Shown: one piece after another, positions 16,876 to 24,536 of the stretch
Numbering within the stretch: the stretch's first letter is position 1
Layout: each line of letters starts with the position of its first letter
NCBI GenBank assembly: GCA_036652035.1
Contig: JAVVWR010000043.1
Span: 1 to 27,059 of the forward strand
DNA length: 27,059 nt
From: JAEZVV01 sp036652035
GTDB lineage: Bacteria > Pseudomonadota > Gammaproteobacteria > Burkholderiales > Burkholderiaceae_F
Direction of reading: 5' to 3'
Notes under the pieces: model-generated
The model's database searches: none
Told to the model about the DNA's origin: nothing
What the model saw: only the letters and a program-made list of their open reading frames with translations
Position numbers and translations under genes: made by a program

Positions 16876-17919
16876 ATGAAAAAGATCCTGATCCTCGGCG
16901 TGAACGGCTTCATCGGTCACCACCTGAGCCAGCGCATTCTCGCGACCACCGACTGGGAGGTCTACGGCATGGACATGCAGAGCGACCGCGTGGCCGAGTG
17001 GACGAACCACCCGCGCTTTCATTTCTTCGAGGGTGACATCACCATCAACACGCAGTGGATCGAGTACCACATCAAGAAGTGCGACGTGGTGCTGCCGCTG
17101 GTGGCGATCGCCACGCCGGCCACTTACGTCCAGGCACCGCTGCGCGTGTTCGAGCTCGACTTCGAGGCCAATCTGCCGATCGTCAAGAGCTGCGTGAAGT
17201 ACGGCAAGCGGGTGATCTTCCCCTCGACCTCCGAGGTCTACGGCAAGTGCGGCGACGAGGAGTTCGATCCCGAGAACTCGGACCTGGTCTACGGCCCGAT
17301 CAACAAGCCGCGCTGGATTTACGCCTGCTCCAAGCAGCTGATGGACCGCGTGATCGCCGCCTACGGCCAGCAGGAAGGCCTTGATTACACGCTGTTTCGT
17401 CCGTTCAACTGGATCGGCCCGGGCTTGGACAGCATCCACACCCCAAAGGAAGGCTCGAGCCGGGTCATCACCCAGTTCCTTGGCCACATCGTTCGCGGAG
17501 AGCCGATCCAGCTGGTCGATGGTGGCGCGCAGCGCCGCGCTTTCACCTATGTGAGCGACGGCATCGGCGCGCTGATGAAGATTCTTGAAAACCCGGGCGG
17601 CAAGGCCGCGCGCCAGATCTACAACATCGGCAACCCGGGCAATGAGTATTCGATCCGCGAACTCGCCCACATGATGCTCGAGCTTGCCGCCACCTACCCC
17701 GAGTACCGCGACAACGCGGCCAAGGTGAAGATCGTCGAGACCAGCTCGGGCGAGTACTACGGCCAGGGTTACCAGGACGTGAACCGGCGCATGCCCAAGA
17801 TCGCCAACACCCAGGCGGATCTGGCCTGGGCGCCCGAGGTCGGGATGCGCGACGCGCTCGCCAGCATCTTCGACTTCTACCGCGACCAGGTGGCCGCCGC
17901 CCGCGACCTGGCTCAGTAA
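16876..17919 (+). CDS. arnA: UDP-glucuronate C4 dehydrogenase/decarboxylase (free-standing C-terminal half of ArnA)
   Basis: A 347-residue short-chain dehydrogenase/epimerase-fold enzyme that oxidises UDP-glucuronate with NAD+ and decarboxylates it to UDP-4-keto-arabinose. The Rossmann motif is GVNGFIG at residues 8-14. The catalytic Ser119-Glu120 lie in STSEVYG, Tyr149 and Lys153 form YACSK, and an arginine pair (304-305) in YQDVNRRMP corresponds to the essential Arg619 of E. coli ArnA. These residues separate it from plain epimerases. It has a strong AAGGAAG ribosome site, unlike the overlapped genes before it, so it may be translated at its own rate. Only three bases separate its stop from the GTG of arnD. 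Confidence 0.94.
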   Translation: MKKILILGVNGFIGHHLSQRILATTDWEVYGMDMQSDRVAEWTNHPRFHFFEGDITINTQWIEYHIKKCDVVLPLVAIATPATYVQAPLRVFELDFEANLPIVKSCVKYGKRVIFPSTSEVYGKCGDEEFDPENSDLVYGPINKPRWIYACSKQLMDRVIAAYGQQEGLDYTLFRPFNWIGPGLDSIHTPKEGSSRVITQFLGHIVRGEPIQLVDGGAQRRAFTYVSDGIGALMKILENPGGKAARQIYNIGNPGNEYSIRELAHMMLELAATYPEYRDNAAKVKIVETSSGEYYGQGYQDVNRRMPKIANTQADLAWAPEVGMRDALASIFDFYRDQVAAARDLAQ

Positions 17920-17922
17920 GAC

Positions 17923-18834
17923 GTGGCTCAGCTCGCTCTCAAGATCGACGTCGATACCTGGCGCGGCACGCGCGACGGCGTGCCGCTGCTGGTCGAGGCC
18001 CTGCGGCGCCACGGCGCCGACGCGACCTTTCTGTGGAGCCTGGGGCCCGACCACACCGGCCGCGCGATCCGGCGTGTGTTCCGGCCGGGCTTTCTGTCCA
18101 AGGTCTCGCGCACCTCGGTGGTCGAGCATTACGGCATTCGCACCCTGCTTTACGGCACGCTCCTGCCCGGCCCCGACATCGGTCGGCGCGAAGCGGCGCT
18201 GATGCGGCAGGTGCGAGACGCCGGCTTCGAGATGGGAATCCACACCTGGGACCACATCCGCTGGCAGGACTTCGTGGCTGGCAAGAATGCCGCCTGGACC
18301 CGCGCCGAGATGAAAAAGGCGGCCGATCGGTTTGCCGAGATCTTCGGCGAGCCCGCCCGCACCCACGGTTCGGCGGGTTGGCAGATGAACGAGGCGGCCT
18401 ACGCCTGCGAGCGCGAGCTCGGTCTCGATTACGCCTCCGACGGCCGCGGCACGCATCCGTTCCAGCCGGTCGACGCGGCCGGGCGCGATTTCGGCGTGCC
18501 GCAGCTGCCCACCACCTTGCCCACGCTCGACGAGCTGATCGGGCTCGATGGCTGGACCGCCGACAACGTGCACCAACATCTGCTGGGTCTCACGGCCAGG
18601 CCGCCGGTTCACGGCCACGTCTACACCTTGCACGCCGAGCTCGAGGGCATGCGGCTTCTGCCGACTTTCGAGCGCCTGCTGGCGGGCTGGCGCGACCAGG
18701 GTTACGAGCTGGTCGCTTGCCGCCGCCTGTTCGAGTCGCTCGATATCGCGGCCCTGCCGCGTCACCGGGTGGCGATGGCGGAGATTCCCGGACGCAGTGG
18801 AACTCTGGCGCTCCAGGGGTCGGCCGTCGTCTGA
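17923..18834 (+). CDS. arnD: 4-deoxy-4-formamido-L-arabinose-phosphoundecaprenol deformylase (polysaccharide deacetylase family)
   Basis: A 303-residue metal-dependent deformylase that removes the formyl group from undecaprenyl-phosphate-L-Ara4FN before flipping. The NodB-type motif 1 is seen in LKIDVDTWRGTRDG and the metal-histidine motif in MGIHTWDHIRWQD. Further ArnD landmarks are RPGFLSKV, HGSAGWQMN and YASDGRG. The start is a GTG at 17923, three bases after the previous stop and with no clear ribosome site of its own, so translation is probably coupled. Length and motif order match ArnD. It closes the aminoarabinose cluster. Confidence 0.93.
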   Translation: MAQLALKIDVDTWRGTRDGVPLLVEALRRHGADATFLWSLGPDHTGRAIRRVFRPGFLSKVSRTSVVEHYGIRTLLYGTLLPGPDIGRREAALMRQVRDAGFEMGIHTWDHIRWQDFVAGKNAAWTRAEMKKAADRFAEIFGEPARTHGSAGWQMNEAAYACERELGLDYASDGRGTHPFQPVDAAGRDFGVPQLPTTLPTLDELIGLDGWTADNVHQHLLGLTARPPVHGHVYTLHAELEGMRLLPTFERLLAGWRDQGYELVACRRLFESLDIAALPRHRVAMAEIPGRSGTLALQGSAVV

Positions 18835-18846
18835 AGCAGACGCCGG
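18824..18846 (+). terminator. Hairpin over the arnD stop, weak terminator candidate
   Basis: CGTCTG (18828-18833) pairs with CAGACG (18837-18842) around a three-base loop, and after one mismatch CCG pairs with CGG. The TGA stop of arnD is inside it. There is no T tract, so full termination is doubtful and read-through into lptF is possible. Confidence 0.25.
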
Positions 18847-19010
18847 GGCTGTGATAGATTCGATCGCAGCTTTCTCCCTCGGCGGCGATGCGCATCCCGC
18901 GCGAGCCGTGCCGAAACCGGCTCGTCGCTGCGCGGCCGGGGCGGTGGCCGCACCGCAGCACTTATCAGGCAGGCCCGAGGCAGGCTCGCCATGACCGGGC
19001 ATCCTCTTCC

Positions 19011-20129
19011 ATGATCTTCAGGCGTTCGCTGGTTTCGGAACTGGCCAATTCCGCGGGCGGCGTTTTCACTGTCCTGTTTTCCATCGTCTTGACGGTGGGC
19101 CTGGTCCGCATCCTGGGCCAGGCCGCGGGCGGCCAGATCGACAACGCGACCGTGTTCGAAGTGGTCGCCTACACCTCGCTCATCAACCTGCCGCCGCTCC
19201 TGGCTCTGGCCTTGTTCATCGCGGTCCTGATGACGCTGTCGCGCAGCTGGCAGGACTCCGAGATGGTGGTCTGGTTCTCCAGTGGGGGCTTAAGCCTGCT
19301 CGCCTGGATCCGCCCGGTGTTGCGCTTTGCCCTGCCGGTGATTGTCCTGATCGGGGCTCTGGCGCTGGTGGTCTCGCCTTGGGCGCGTTCGCAGGTCGAG
19401 CTCAACAAGGAGCGCTTTGCCAAGCGCGACGACGTCAGCAAGGTCGCTCCCGGGCGCTTCATCGAAAGCGAGGGCGGCCAGCGGGTCTTCTTTGTCGAAG
19501 GGGTCGATCAGGCCGACAACCAGGTCAAGAACGTTTTCATCAGCCAGTTTGCCAAGGGCGTCGAGAACGTCGTGGTGGCCGAGCGTGGCGTGATCGAGGT
19601 GATGGCCAACGGCGACCGCTTCCTGGTCCTGCAAAGCGGCCGCCGCTACGAAGGCGTTCCCGGCCAGCCCGAATACCGGGTGCTTGAGTTCGACAGCTAC
19701 GCCGTGCGGCTCGACGTCAAACCCGATGCGCCGCTGGAAGCCAAGCGCGCGAGCGCCCGCCCGCTGGCCCAGGTCTTGTCCGAACGCACCGCGCTCAATC
19801 AGGCCGAGCTGCAGTGGCGCCTGAGCTGGCCGCTGGCCGCTCTCAACCTGGTGCTGCTGGCGATTCCGCTGTCATTTACCAACCCGCGCGCGGGGCGTTC
19901 GCTCAACCTGGTGATCGCGGTCCTGATCTTCGTGCTTTACCTGAATGGCATCAGCGTGGCGCAGGCCTGGGTGCAGCAGGGCCGGATCGGCTTTGCGGCG
20001 GGCCTGGCGATGGTCCACGTGCCGGTCTTCCTGGTGGCGGTGGCCTTCTTCATTCGTCGGGTCTGGCTGCTGCGCTGGCTGCCGGCGTGGACGAGCCTGG
20101 GCTATTGGCGAGCGAGGGCTGGCCAATGA
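19011..20129 (+). CDS. lptF: LPS export permease LptF (YjgP/YjgQ family)
   Basis: A 372-residue inner-membrane subunit of the LptB2FG complex, which pulls LPS from the inner membrane and pushes it onto the LptC-LptA bridge. The start MIFRRSLVSELANSAGGVF is the typical LptF opening. Three membrane helices come first, then the periplasmic jellyroll (about residues 125-270), then three more helices, with NPRAGRSLNLVIAVLIF marking helix 5. The chosen start preserves this opening; the frame is open upstream but reads like non-coding sequence. It lies 176 bases after arnD on the same strand, and its stop overlaps the lptG start. In many betaproteobacteria lptF lies opposite pepA; here the upstream neighbour is the arn cluster. 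Confidence 0.94.
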   Translation: MIFRRSLVSELANSAGGVFTVLFSIVLTVGLVRILGQAAGGQIDNATVFEVVAYTSLINLPPLLALALFIAVLMTLSRSWQDSEMVVWFSSGGLSLLAWIRPVLRFALPVIVLIGALALVVSPWARSQVELNKERFAKRDDVSKVAPGRFIESEGGQRVFFVEGVDQADNQVKNVFISQFAKGVENVVVAERGVIEVMANGDRFLVLQSGRRYEGVPGQPEYRVLEFDSYAVRLDVKPDAPLEAKRASARPLAQVLSERTALNQAELQWRLSWPLAALNLVLLAIPLSFTNPRAGRSLNLVIAVLIFVLYLNGISVAQAWVQQGRIGFAAGLAMVHVPVFLVAVAFFIRRVWLLRWLPAWTSLGYWRARAGQ

Positions 20130-21259
20130 AGCTGCTCACCCGCTACCTGACGCGCGAGGTTCTGATCGCCACCGGTTTTGTGCTGTTTGCCCTGGTCGCG
20201 CTGTTCGCTTTTTTCGATCTGATCGGTCAGCTGGGCGAGGTCGGCAGCCGCTACTCGCTGACCCAGGCCTTTTTGCTGACGCTGCTGACGCTGCCGATCC
20301 GCATCTACGAAGTGATGCCGATCGCGGCCTTGATCGGCGCGGTCTATACCCTGTCTCGCCTGGCCTCGAATTCCGAGTTCACGATCATGCGGGTCTCGGG
20401 CATGAGCGCCCGCATGCTGGCGCAGTCGCTCGCCGTGGCCGGCGTGAGCCTGGTGGTGGCGACCTATCTGTTTGGCGAATATGTCGCGCCGCCGGCCGAC
20501 CGCCTGGCCAAGCAAGTCAAGATGGTGGCGACCAAGAGCGATTTCATTGCCGGCGGTTTTCTCTCGGGCGTGTGGGTGCGCGACGTGGTTCGTCAGCCCG
20601 ATGGCGCGGTGAGTTCGCTGCGCTTTATCAACGTCGGCCGGGTCAAGCCCGGCATCGAGGCGAGCCAATGGCGGGTCTTCGATTTTGACGGCGATTACCG
20701 CCTGCGCTCGCTGCTTACCGCCGGCCACGGCGTCTATGTGCCGGGCGAAGGCTGGAAGCTCTTCGATGTGGTCGAGACCTCGATCCCCGTGGTCGATCCG
20801 GAGTCCGTGACCACCACCAGCGATCGCACCGTGGTGCGCCACGCGAAGGAGCTGATGTGGGGGTCCGGGCTGTCGCCCGAGATCTTCGGCGTCCTGATGG
20901 TCAAGCCCGAGAACATGGCGATCGGCGATCTCAACCGCTATGTGCGTCATCTCGAAGAGAACCGCCAGCAGACCGAGCGCTACGAGATCGCCTTCTGGGG
21001 CAAGATCTTTTATCCGCTCGCGATCCTGGTGATGCTGGCCTTGGCGATGCCCTTCGCGTATCTCAACGTCCGCGCGGGCGGGGTGAGCATCCGCATCTTT
21101 GCCGGCGTCATGATCGGCATCGGTTTCTACGCGCTCAACAATCTCTTCTCCTATCTGGGCCTGCTCAATACCTGGCCGCCGATCCTGGTCGCGGTTCTGC
21201 CCAGCGCGGTGATGCTGGCGATCGCCGCCGCGGCGATGTGGCTGGTCGAACGGCGCTAA
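20126..21259 (+). CDS. lptG: LPS export permease LptG (YjgP/YjgQ family)
   Basis: A 377-residue partner of LptF. Three N-terminal helices, a periplasmic jellyroll (about residues 125-280) and three C-terminal helices are visible. The coupling-helix region is ASNSEFTIMRVSGMS, which contacts LptB, and the later NVRAGGVSIRIFAG is the matching family motif. Residue 31 is Asp in AFFDLIGQLGEV. In B. cenocepacia a change of LptG Asp31 to His lets cells live without L-Ara4N, so the residue may matter for sensing modified lipid A. Translation starts in the lptF stop. The ATPase LptB and the proteins LptC and LptA are not in this window. Confidence 0.95.
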   Translation: MKLLTRYLTREVLIATGFVLFALVALFAFFDLIGQLGEVGSRYSLTQAFLLTLLTLPIRIYEVMPIAALIGAVYTLSRLASNSEFTIMRVSGMSARMLAQSLAVAGVSLVVATYLFGEYVAPPADRLAKQVKMVATKSDFIAGGFLSGVWVRDVVRQPDGAVSSLRFINVGRVKPGIEASQWRVFDFDGDYRLRSLLTAGHGVYVPGEGWKLFDVVETSIPVVDPESVTTTSDRTVVRHAKELMWGSGLSPEIFGVLMVKPENMAIGDLNRYVRHLEENRQQTERYEIAFWGKIFYPLAILVMLALAMPFAYLNVRAGGVSIRIFAGVMIGIGFYALNNLFSYLGLLNTWPPILVAVLPSAVMLAIAAAAMWLVERR

Positions 21260-21298
21260 AGCCGCGCCCGCGCCAAAGAAGGGCGGAAGACTCAGTCG

Positions 21299-22303
21299 CT
21301 AGGGCTCGGTGAGCGCGAGCAGGGCAAAGGACGCGAGCCAGTGGGTGCCGACGTAGTCGCCGCCACTGGCCGCGGGCAGGGAGGCGTCGAGGTGGGCCTT
21401 GATCGCGCGCCGGGCGAGCGCAGCGGTTGGCGCGTCGAGCTCACCCGCGAGCTGCTTCCAGCACCAGGCGCGGCACAGATTGACCCCGTGCAAGTGGACG
21501 ATCTTGGGGTCGCCCGGATCGGCCACCCGCACTGGAGTGAGCCATGGGCTGGCGGTCTCGCCCGGCGCAAAGAGCTCCCACCAATCGGCAAACGAGCAGG
21601 AACGGATCACTTTGCGCATCAGGACCGCTTCGACCAGGCCGGGAGCGAGGAAATCCTCGCCGCCCGGCTCGTACGCGGCGGGGTAGCGCTGGTCGCGGCC
21701 GAACCAGCGATGCGCGCGTTCCTCGATCTGCGCCTTGAGGGCGAAGTGCTGGGTTGCCTGCGCCCAGGCGAGCGCGAGCACCAGGGCGAAGGCCGAGTTG
21801 CCATGGGTGCCGGCGCGCACCGCGTAATCGGCGCGCGGCAGGAAATCGAGCCAGCGATCGGCGATGCACTGCGCGAGCGGATCGAGCGCGTCGCGCCAGC
21901 GGGTTGCGGCCGGTTCGGTGCGGGCGAGCGCGATCAGCTCGGCGTGCAGCTTGAGCAGCCAGCCCCAGCCGTAAGGCCGCTCGAACGACGCGCGGCCGGC
22001 GGCCTCGAAGTAATCGATCTCGGCTGCGATATGGGGGGCGGTCAGGCGCGCATCGAAGTGCGCCCGGGTGGTGGCGGCGCTGGCGTGCCCGGGCGCGAGC
22101 CGCAGCAGACGCGCCAGGCTCCAGTGCATGTGGACGCAGGAATGCCAGTCGTAGCTGCCGCGGAACGCCGGGTAGAGCGTGCGCGGCGGCCGCATGTCGG
22201 CGTCGCTGCGCGCCAGGTGCGAGAGATGGCAGGGGTAGTCGGTGGCGACGTTGGCCAGGGCGACCTGGGCCAGGCGCGGCACGAGCGCGGCATCGAGTTC
22301 CAT
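21299..22303 (-). CDS. DUF2891 domain-containing protein
   Basis: A 334-residue soluble protein without a signal peptide that I assign to the DUF2891 family. Landmarks are DYPCHLSHL near the start, YPAFRGSYDWHSCVHMHW, ERPYGWGWLLKL, GTHGNSAFAL, EPGGEDFLAP and the C-terminal GGDYVGTHWLASFALLAL. Its many conserved His, Trp and Asp residues and the helical pattern suggest an alpha/alpha-barrel fold as in sugar-processing enzymes, but no activity has been shown to my knowledge. It is convergent with lptG, with 39 bases between the stops. It begins 66 bases after pssA on the same strand, with a strong hairpin between them, so co-transcription is uncertain. Confidence 0.85.
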   Translation of the reverse strand: MELDAALVPRLAQVALANVATDYPCHLSHLARSDADMRPPRTLYPAFRGSYDWHSCVHMHWSLARLLRLAPGHASAATTRAHFDARLTAPHIAAEIDYFEAAGRASFERPYGWGWLLKLHAELIALARTEPAATRWRDALDPLAQCIADRWLDFLPRADYAVRAGTHGNSAFALVLALAWAQATQHFALKAQIEERAHRWFGRDQRYPAAYEPGGEDFLAPGLVEAVLMRKVIRSCSFADWWELFAPGETASPWLTPVRVADPGDPKIVHLHGVNLCRAWCWKQLAGELDAPTAALARRAIKAHLDASLPAASGGDYVGTHWLASFALLALTEP

Positions 22304-22334
22304 GACCGCGATCTTAGGCCGGGCGCAGGAAAGC

Positions 22335-22354
22335 GCGCCGGCTCGGGCCGGCGC
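22335..22354 (-). terminator. Perfect 8-base hairpin between pssA and the DUF2891 gene
   Basis: GCGCCGGC pairs with GCCGGCGC around a four-base loop, 15 bases beyond the pssA stop as read on the minus strand. It is followed there by GCTTTCCTG, only a three-T run. It may be a weak terminator or an mRNA-stabilising stem that lowers expression of the DUF2891 gene. Confidence 0.4.
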
Positions 22355-22369
22355 CGGCGATCAATCGAC

Positions 22370-22981
22370 TTACAGCTTGGGAATCGGGAGGCGGCTGATC
22401 ATCAACGAGCCCGACAGCGCAAACAAGAGCGTCATTCCGTGCAGCGGCAGACCGGCAATGCTGATCTCGCCCAGCCACAGATTCGGCCCGATGGCGCCGA
22501 TCGACGCCGCCACGCCCAGCAGCAGGACGAGGAAGGCCGAGGTCGGGATGGGGGTGCCTTCGAAGTGCGTGACCTTGCCGCTGCTGTCGGACATCTGCTC
22601 GGCGGTGACGTTGTAGCGCGCCAGACGCGACACGCCGCAGGCCACGAAATAGGCCAGCAGAACCCGGTCGAGCAGGGTGCGCATGCCGCAGCCGTAAGCC
22701 AGGATCGCCGGTGCGACGCCAAACGAGATGACATCGGCGAGCGAATCGAGCTCGCGCCCAAAGGCCGACGCGGTCTGGCGCCAGCGGGCGATGCGGCCAT
22801 CAAGAACGTCGAACACCAGGGCGGCGAAGATCAGGCCGCAGGCGAAATACAGGTGCGCGGGGTCGTCGGTCGCGATGAACGACAGGGTCGAGAACAGCGC
22901 GGCCGTGCCCGACACCGCGTTGCCGAGGGTGAACCAGTCGGCCAGGTGGAATTCGCGAATCATGGAGAGCGGTTTGGCCAT
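22370..22981 (-). CDS. pssA: CDP-alcohol phosphatidyltransferase, probably phosphatidylserine synthase
   Basis: A 203-residue membrane enzyme. The CDP-alcohol phosphotransferase signature is complete: VLDGRIARW, then G and the spaced aspartates of GRELDSLADVISFG (DGxxARx8GxxxDxxxD). Five to six hydrophobic helices are visible. The opening FHLADWFTLGNAVSG and the ASFGVAPA-like stretch VISFGVAPAIL favour phosphatidylserine synthase (CDP-diacylglycerol plus serine), the first step to phosphatidylethanolamine. Phosphatidylglycerophosphate synthase is less likely. It is shorter than most proteobacterial PssA proteins. Met7 (MIREFHL) is an alternative start, and neither start has a good ribosome site. 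It follows the alpha-hydroxy-acid dehydrogenase gene by 142 bases on the same strand. Confidence 0.82.
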   Translation of the reverse strand: MAKPLSMIREFHLADWFTLGNAVSGTAALFSTLSFIATDDPAHLYFACGLIFAALVFDVLDGRIARWRQTASAFGRELDSLADVISFGVAPAILAYGCGMRTLLDRVLLAYFVACGVSRLARYNVTAEQMSDSSGKVTHFEGTPIPTSAFLVLLLGVAASIGAIGPNLWLGEISIAGLPLHGMTLLFALSGSLMISRLPIPKL

Positions 22982-23062
22982 CGTTTCTGAGCAGCAAAAG
23001 AATCAGACCGAAGTCTAGCCCGCGGCTCGGCGCCCTCGCCCGAGCGGGTGGCAGGAAGGGAT

Positions 23063-23116
23063 ATCACCGCCGTGGCGAGCGGGTGCCGCAGCTCCCGCCC
23101 CCCCAGCCGTGGTGAT
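23063..23116 (-). terminator. Nested stem-loop after the dehydrogenase gene
   Basis: ATCACC (23063-23068) pairs with GGTGAT (23111-23116), and inside these GGC pairs with GCC and GCGGG (23079-23083) with CCCGC (23094-23098). On the minus strand it begins eight bases after the dehydrogenase stop, where a terminator belongs. No T tract follows, so it may instead be a 3-prime stabiliser. Confidence 0.35.
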
Positions 23117-23123
23117 GCCGCTA

Positions 23124-24308
23124 TCAGGCGATCATGCTGCGCTTGATGCCCTTGATGTTGGCTGCGCCGGTGAGCGTCATCGAGACCACCAGCTCGTCGC
23201 GCATGCGGTTGGCAAAGAGCGCCACACCGTCGGCGCCGCCGCCGTGAGCGGCGCGGATGAAGTGGCGACCGACCAGCACGCCGTTGGCGCCGAGCGCCAG
23301 GTACTTCTGCACGTCGGTGCCGCGCTTGACGGTGCCATCGACCAGGATCATCAGCTTGCCGCGCAGCGAATCGGCGATCTTGGGCAGGACCTCGGCCGTC
23401 CCCGGCGTGGCGGCGAGAACCCGCCCGCCGTGGTTGGACACGACGATGCCGGCCGCCCCCGAGTTCATGCAGATACGCGCCTCATCGACCGTCATGATGC
23501 CCTTGAAGAACAGCGGTACCGGGCAGGCCTTGACCAGTTCCTTCAGCTGCGCCGGGGTCTTGGGTTCGACGGTCTGGCCGGGGGTGGCGCGCGCGGCGCG
23601 GCCGGCCGAATCCAGGTCGATCGTGATCGCCACCACACCCGCTTGGGCCGCCTTCTTCATGCGCTGGATGATCTCTTCCTGGGTGCGCGGCTTGAGGCCG
23701 ACGATCGCCTTGAAGCCCAGGCTCTTGAGCGTCTGCAGGCGTTTGTCAAAAACATCGAGCGGGTCGCCGATGCCGTCGGCCACCGCGCCCAGGGTGCCCG
23801 CCTGCGAGCAGCCGCCGCAGATCGCGGTGACGAACTCTTCTTCCGTCAGCTTGCCGCCCATGTTGTAGGTGGTGCCGCCGGTGGGCGCGGCAATCGCCGG
23901 CAAGGACAGCCGGGTGCCGAAGAAGTCGAACGAGGTATCGGGCTTCTTGACGTCATGCACGACGCGCAGGTTGAGCTCGACCCGGTTGAGCGACTGATAG
24001 TTGTTCTGGAACGACTTGCCTGCACCCATGCCGCCAAAGCCCGGCACCTGACCGGCGCAGACCTCGCCATTGCATTCGGAGCACACCATGCACTTGGGGC
24101 TCATCATCTCGCGCGCGCGGTCGAGCACCTGGTCAACCGTCATCTTGCCGCTCAAGGGTTTGAGCGGAGCGGCCGCGACGGCGGCCGGGGCTTCAAGCGC
24201 CGCCGCCGCACTGCCTCCCGCGGTGAGCAGGCCGGCTGACAGCGCGGCGCTGGTGCGGAAGAAATCACGACGGCCAAGTTCAGCGTGGTCAAGCAGAGTC
24301 TTATCCAT
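23124..24308 (-). CDS. Tat-signal FMN-dependent alpha-hydroxy-acid dehydrogenase with N-terminal Cys cluster
   Basis: A 394-residue enzyme of the glycolate oxidase/lactate dehydrogenase family, which oxidises 2-hydroxy acids to 2-oxo acids with FMN. The N-terminus has a twin-arginine signal (LGRRDFFRTSAALSAG, Arg13-Arg14), so it should be exported folded with its cofactor. Residues 73-84 hold four cysteines spaced C-x2-C-x2-C-x4-C, then GQVPGFGGMGAGKSF, a pattern I associate with homologues in anaerobic Firmicutes. Active-site residues are present: Lys269 in LFFKGIM, and His293 and Arg296 in SNHGGR; the phosphate site is LVDGTVKRG. The frame is open far upstream, but the Tat signal fixes the start at 24308. 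The electron acceptor and the true substrate are unknown. Confidence 0.87.
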   Translation of the reverse strand: MDKTLLDHAELGRRDFFRTSAALSAGLLTAGGSAAAALEAPAAVAAAPLKPLSGKMTVDQVLDRAREMMSPKCMVCSECNGEVCAGQVPGFGGMGAGKSFQNNYQSLNRVELNLRVVHDVKKPDTSFDFFGTRLSLPAIAAPTGGTTYNMGGKLTEEEFVTAICGGCSQAGTLGAVADGIGDPLDVFDKRLQTLKSLGFKAIVGLKPRTQEEIIQRMKKAAQAGVVAITIDLDSAGRAARATPGQTVEPKTPAQLKELVKACPVPLFFKGIMTVDEARICMNSGAAGIVVSNHGGRVLAATPGTAEVLPKIADSLRGKLMILVDGTVKRGTDVQKYLALGANGVLVGRHFIRAAHGGGADGVALFANRMRDELVVSMTLTGAANIKGIKRSMIA

Positions 24309-24412
24309 GGCAGTGTTCTCGTTGACGGAGAGTGAAGCGTCGATTCTTCGCCGCCGGGCGCGGGTGTCGTTTGCGCTCCGGCAAGCTCGAGGCCGTGGCC
24401 ATGCCGCGCCGC

Positions 24413-24436
24413 GGCTTGCTTGTTCTCGATCAAGCC
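24413..24436. promoter_or_regulatory. Inverted repeat in the divergent dehydrogenase/AI-2E-family region
   Basis: GGCTTG (24413-24418) and CAAGCC (24431-24436) are inverted with 12 bases between; CTTG-N8-CAAG is nested inside. It lies in the 228 bases between two divergent genes, a place suited to an operator, but chance is a fair alternative in such GC-rich DNA. Confidence 0.22.
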
Positions 24437-24536
24437 GGACCGGGGCGGCGCCACGCCACATCGCAGGGTCGATCCGGCCTTCGTGCGGTTTCATGCATGC
24501 CAGAATCCGGCCCATCGAATTCGGGAGAGACATGGC

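Noticed and set aside
16852..19002. 716-codon open frame on the minus strand
   Set aside because: It lies antisense to the decarboxylase and arnD genes, which have complete catalytic motifs. In GC-rich DNA the antisense frame often lacks stops. Its protein shows no family motif.
23005..23016. Small hairpin AGAC-TTCG-GTCT on the minus strand followed by GATTCTTTT, upstream of pssA
   Set aside because: Only four base pairs, with the T run offset by five bases; too weak to call a terminator or leader structure.
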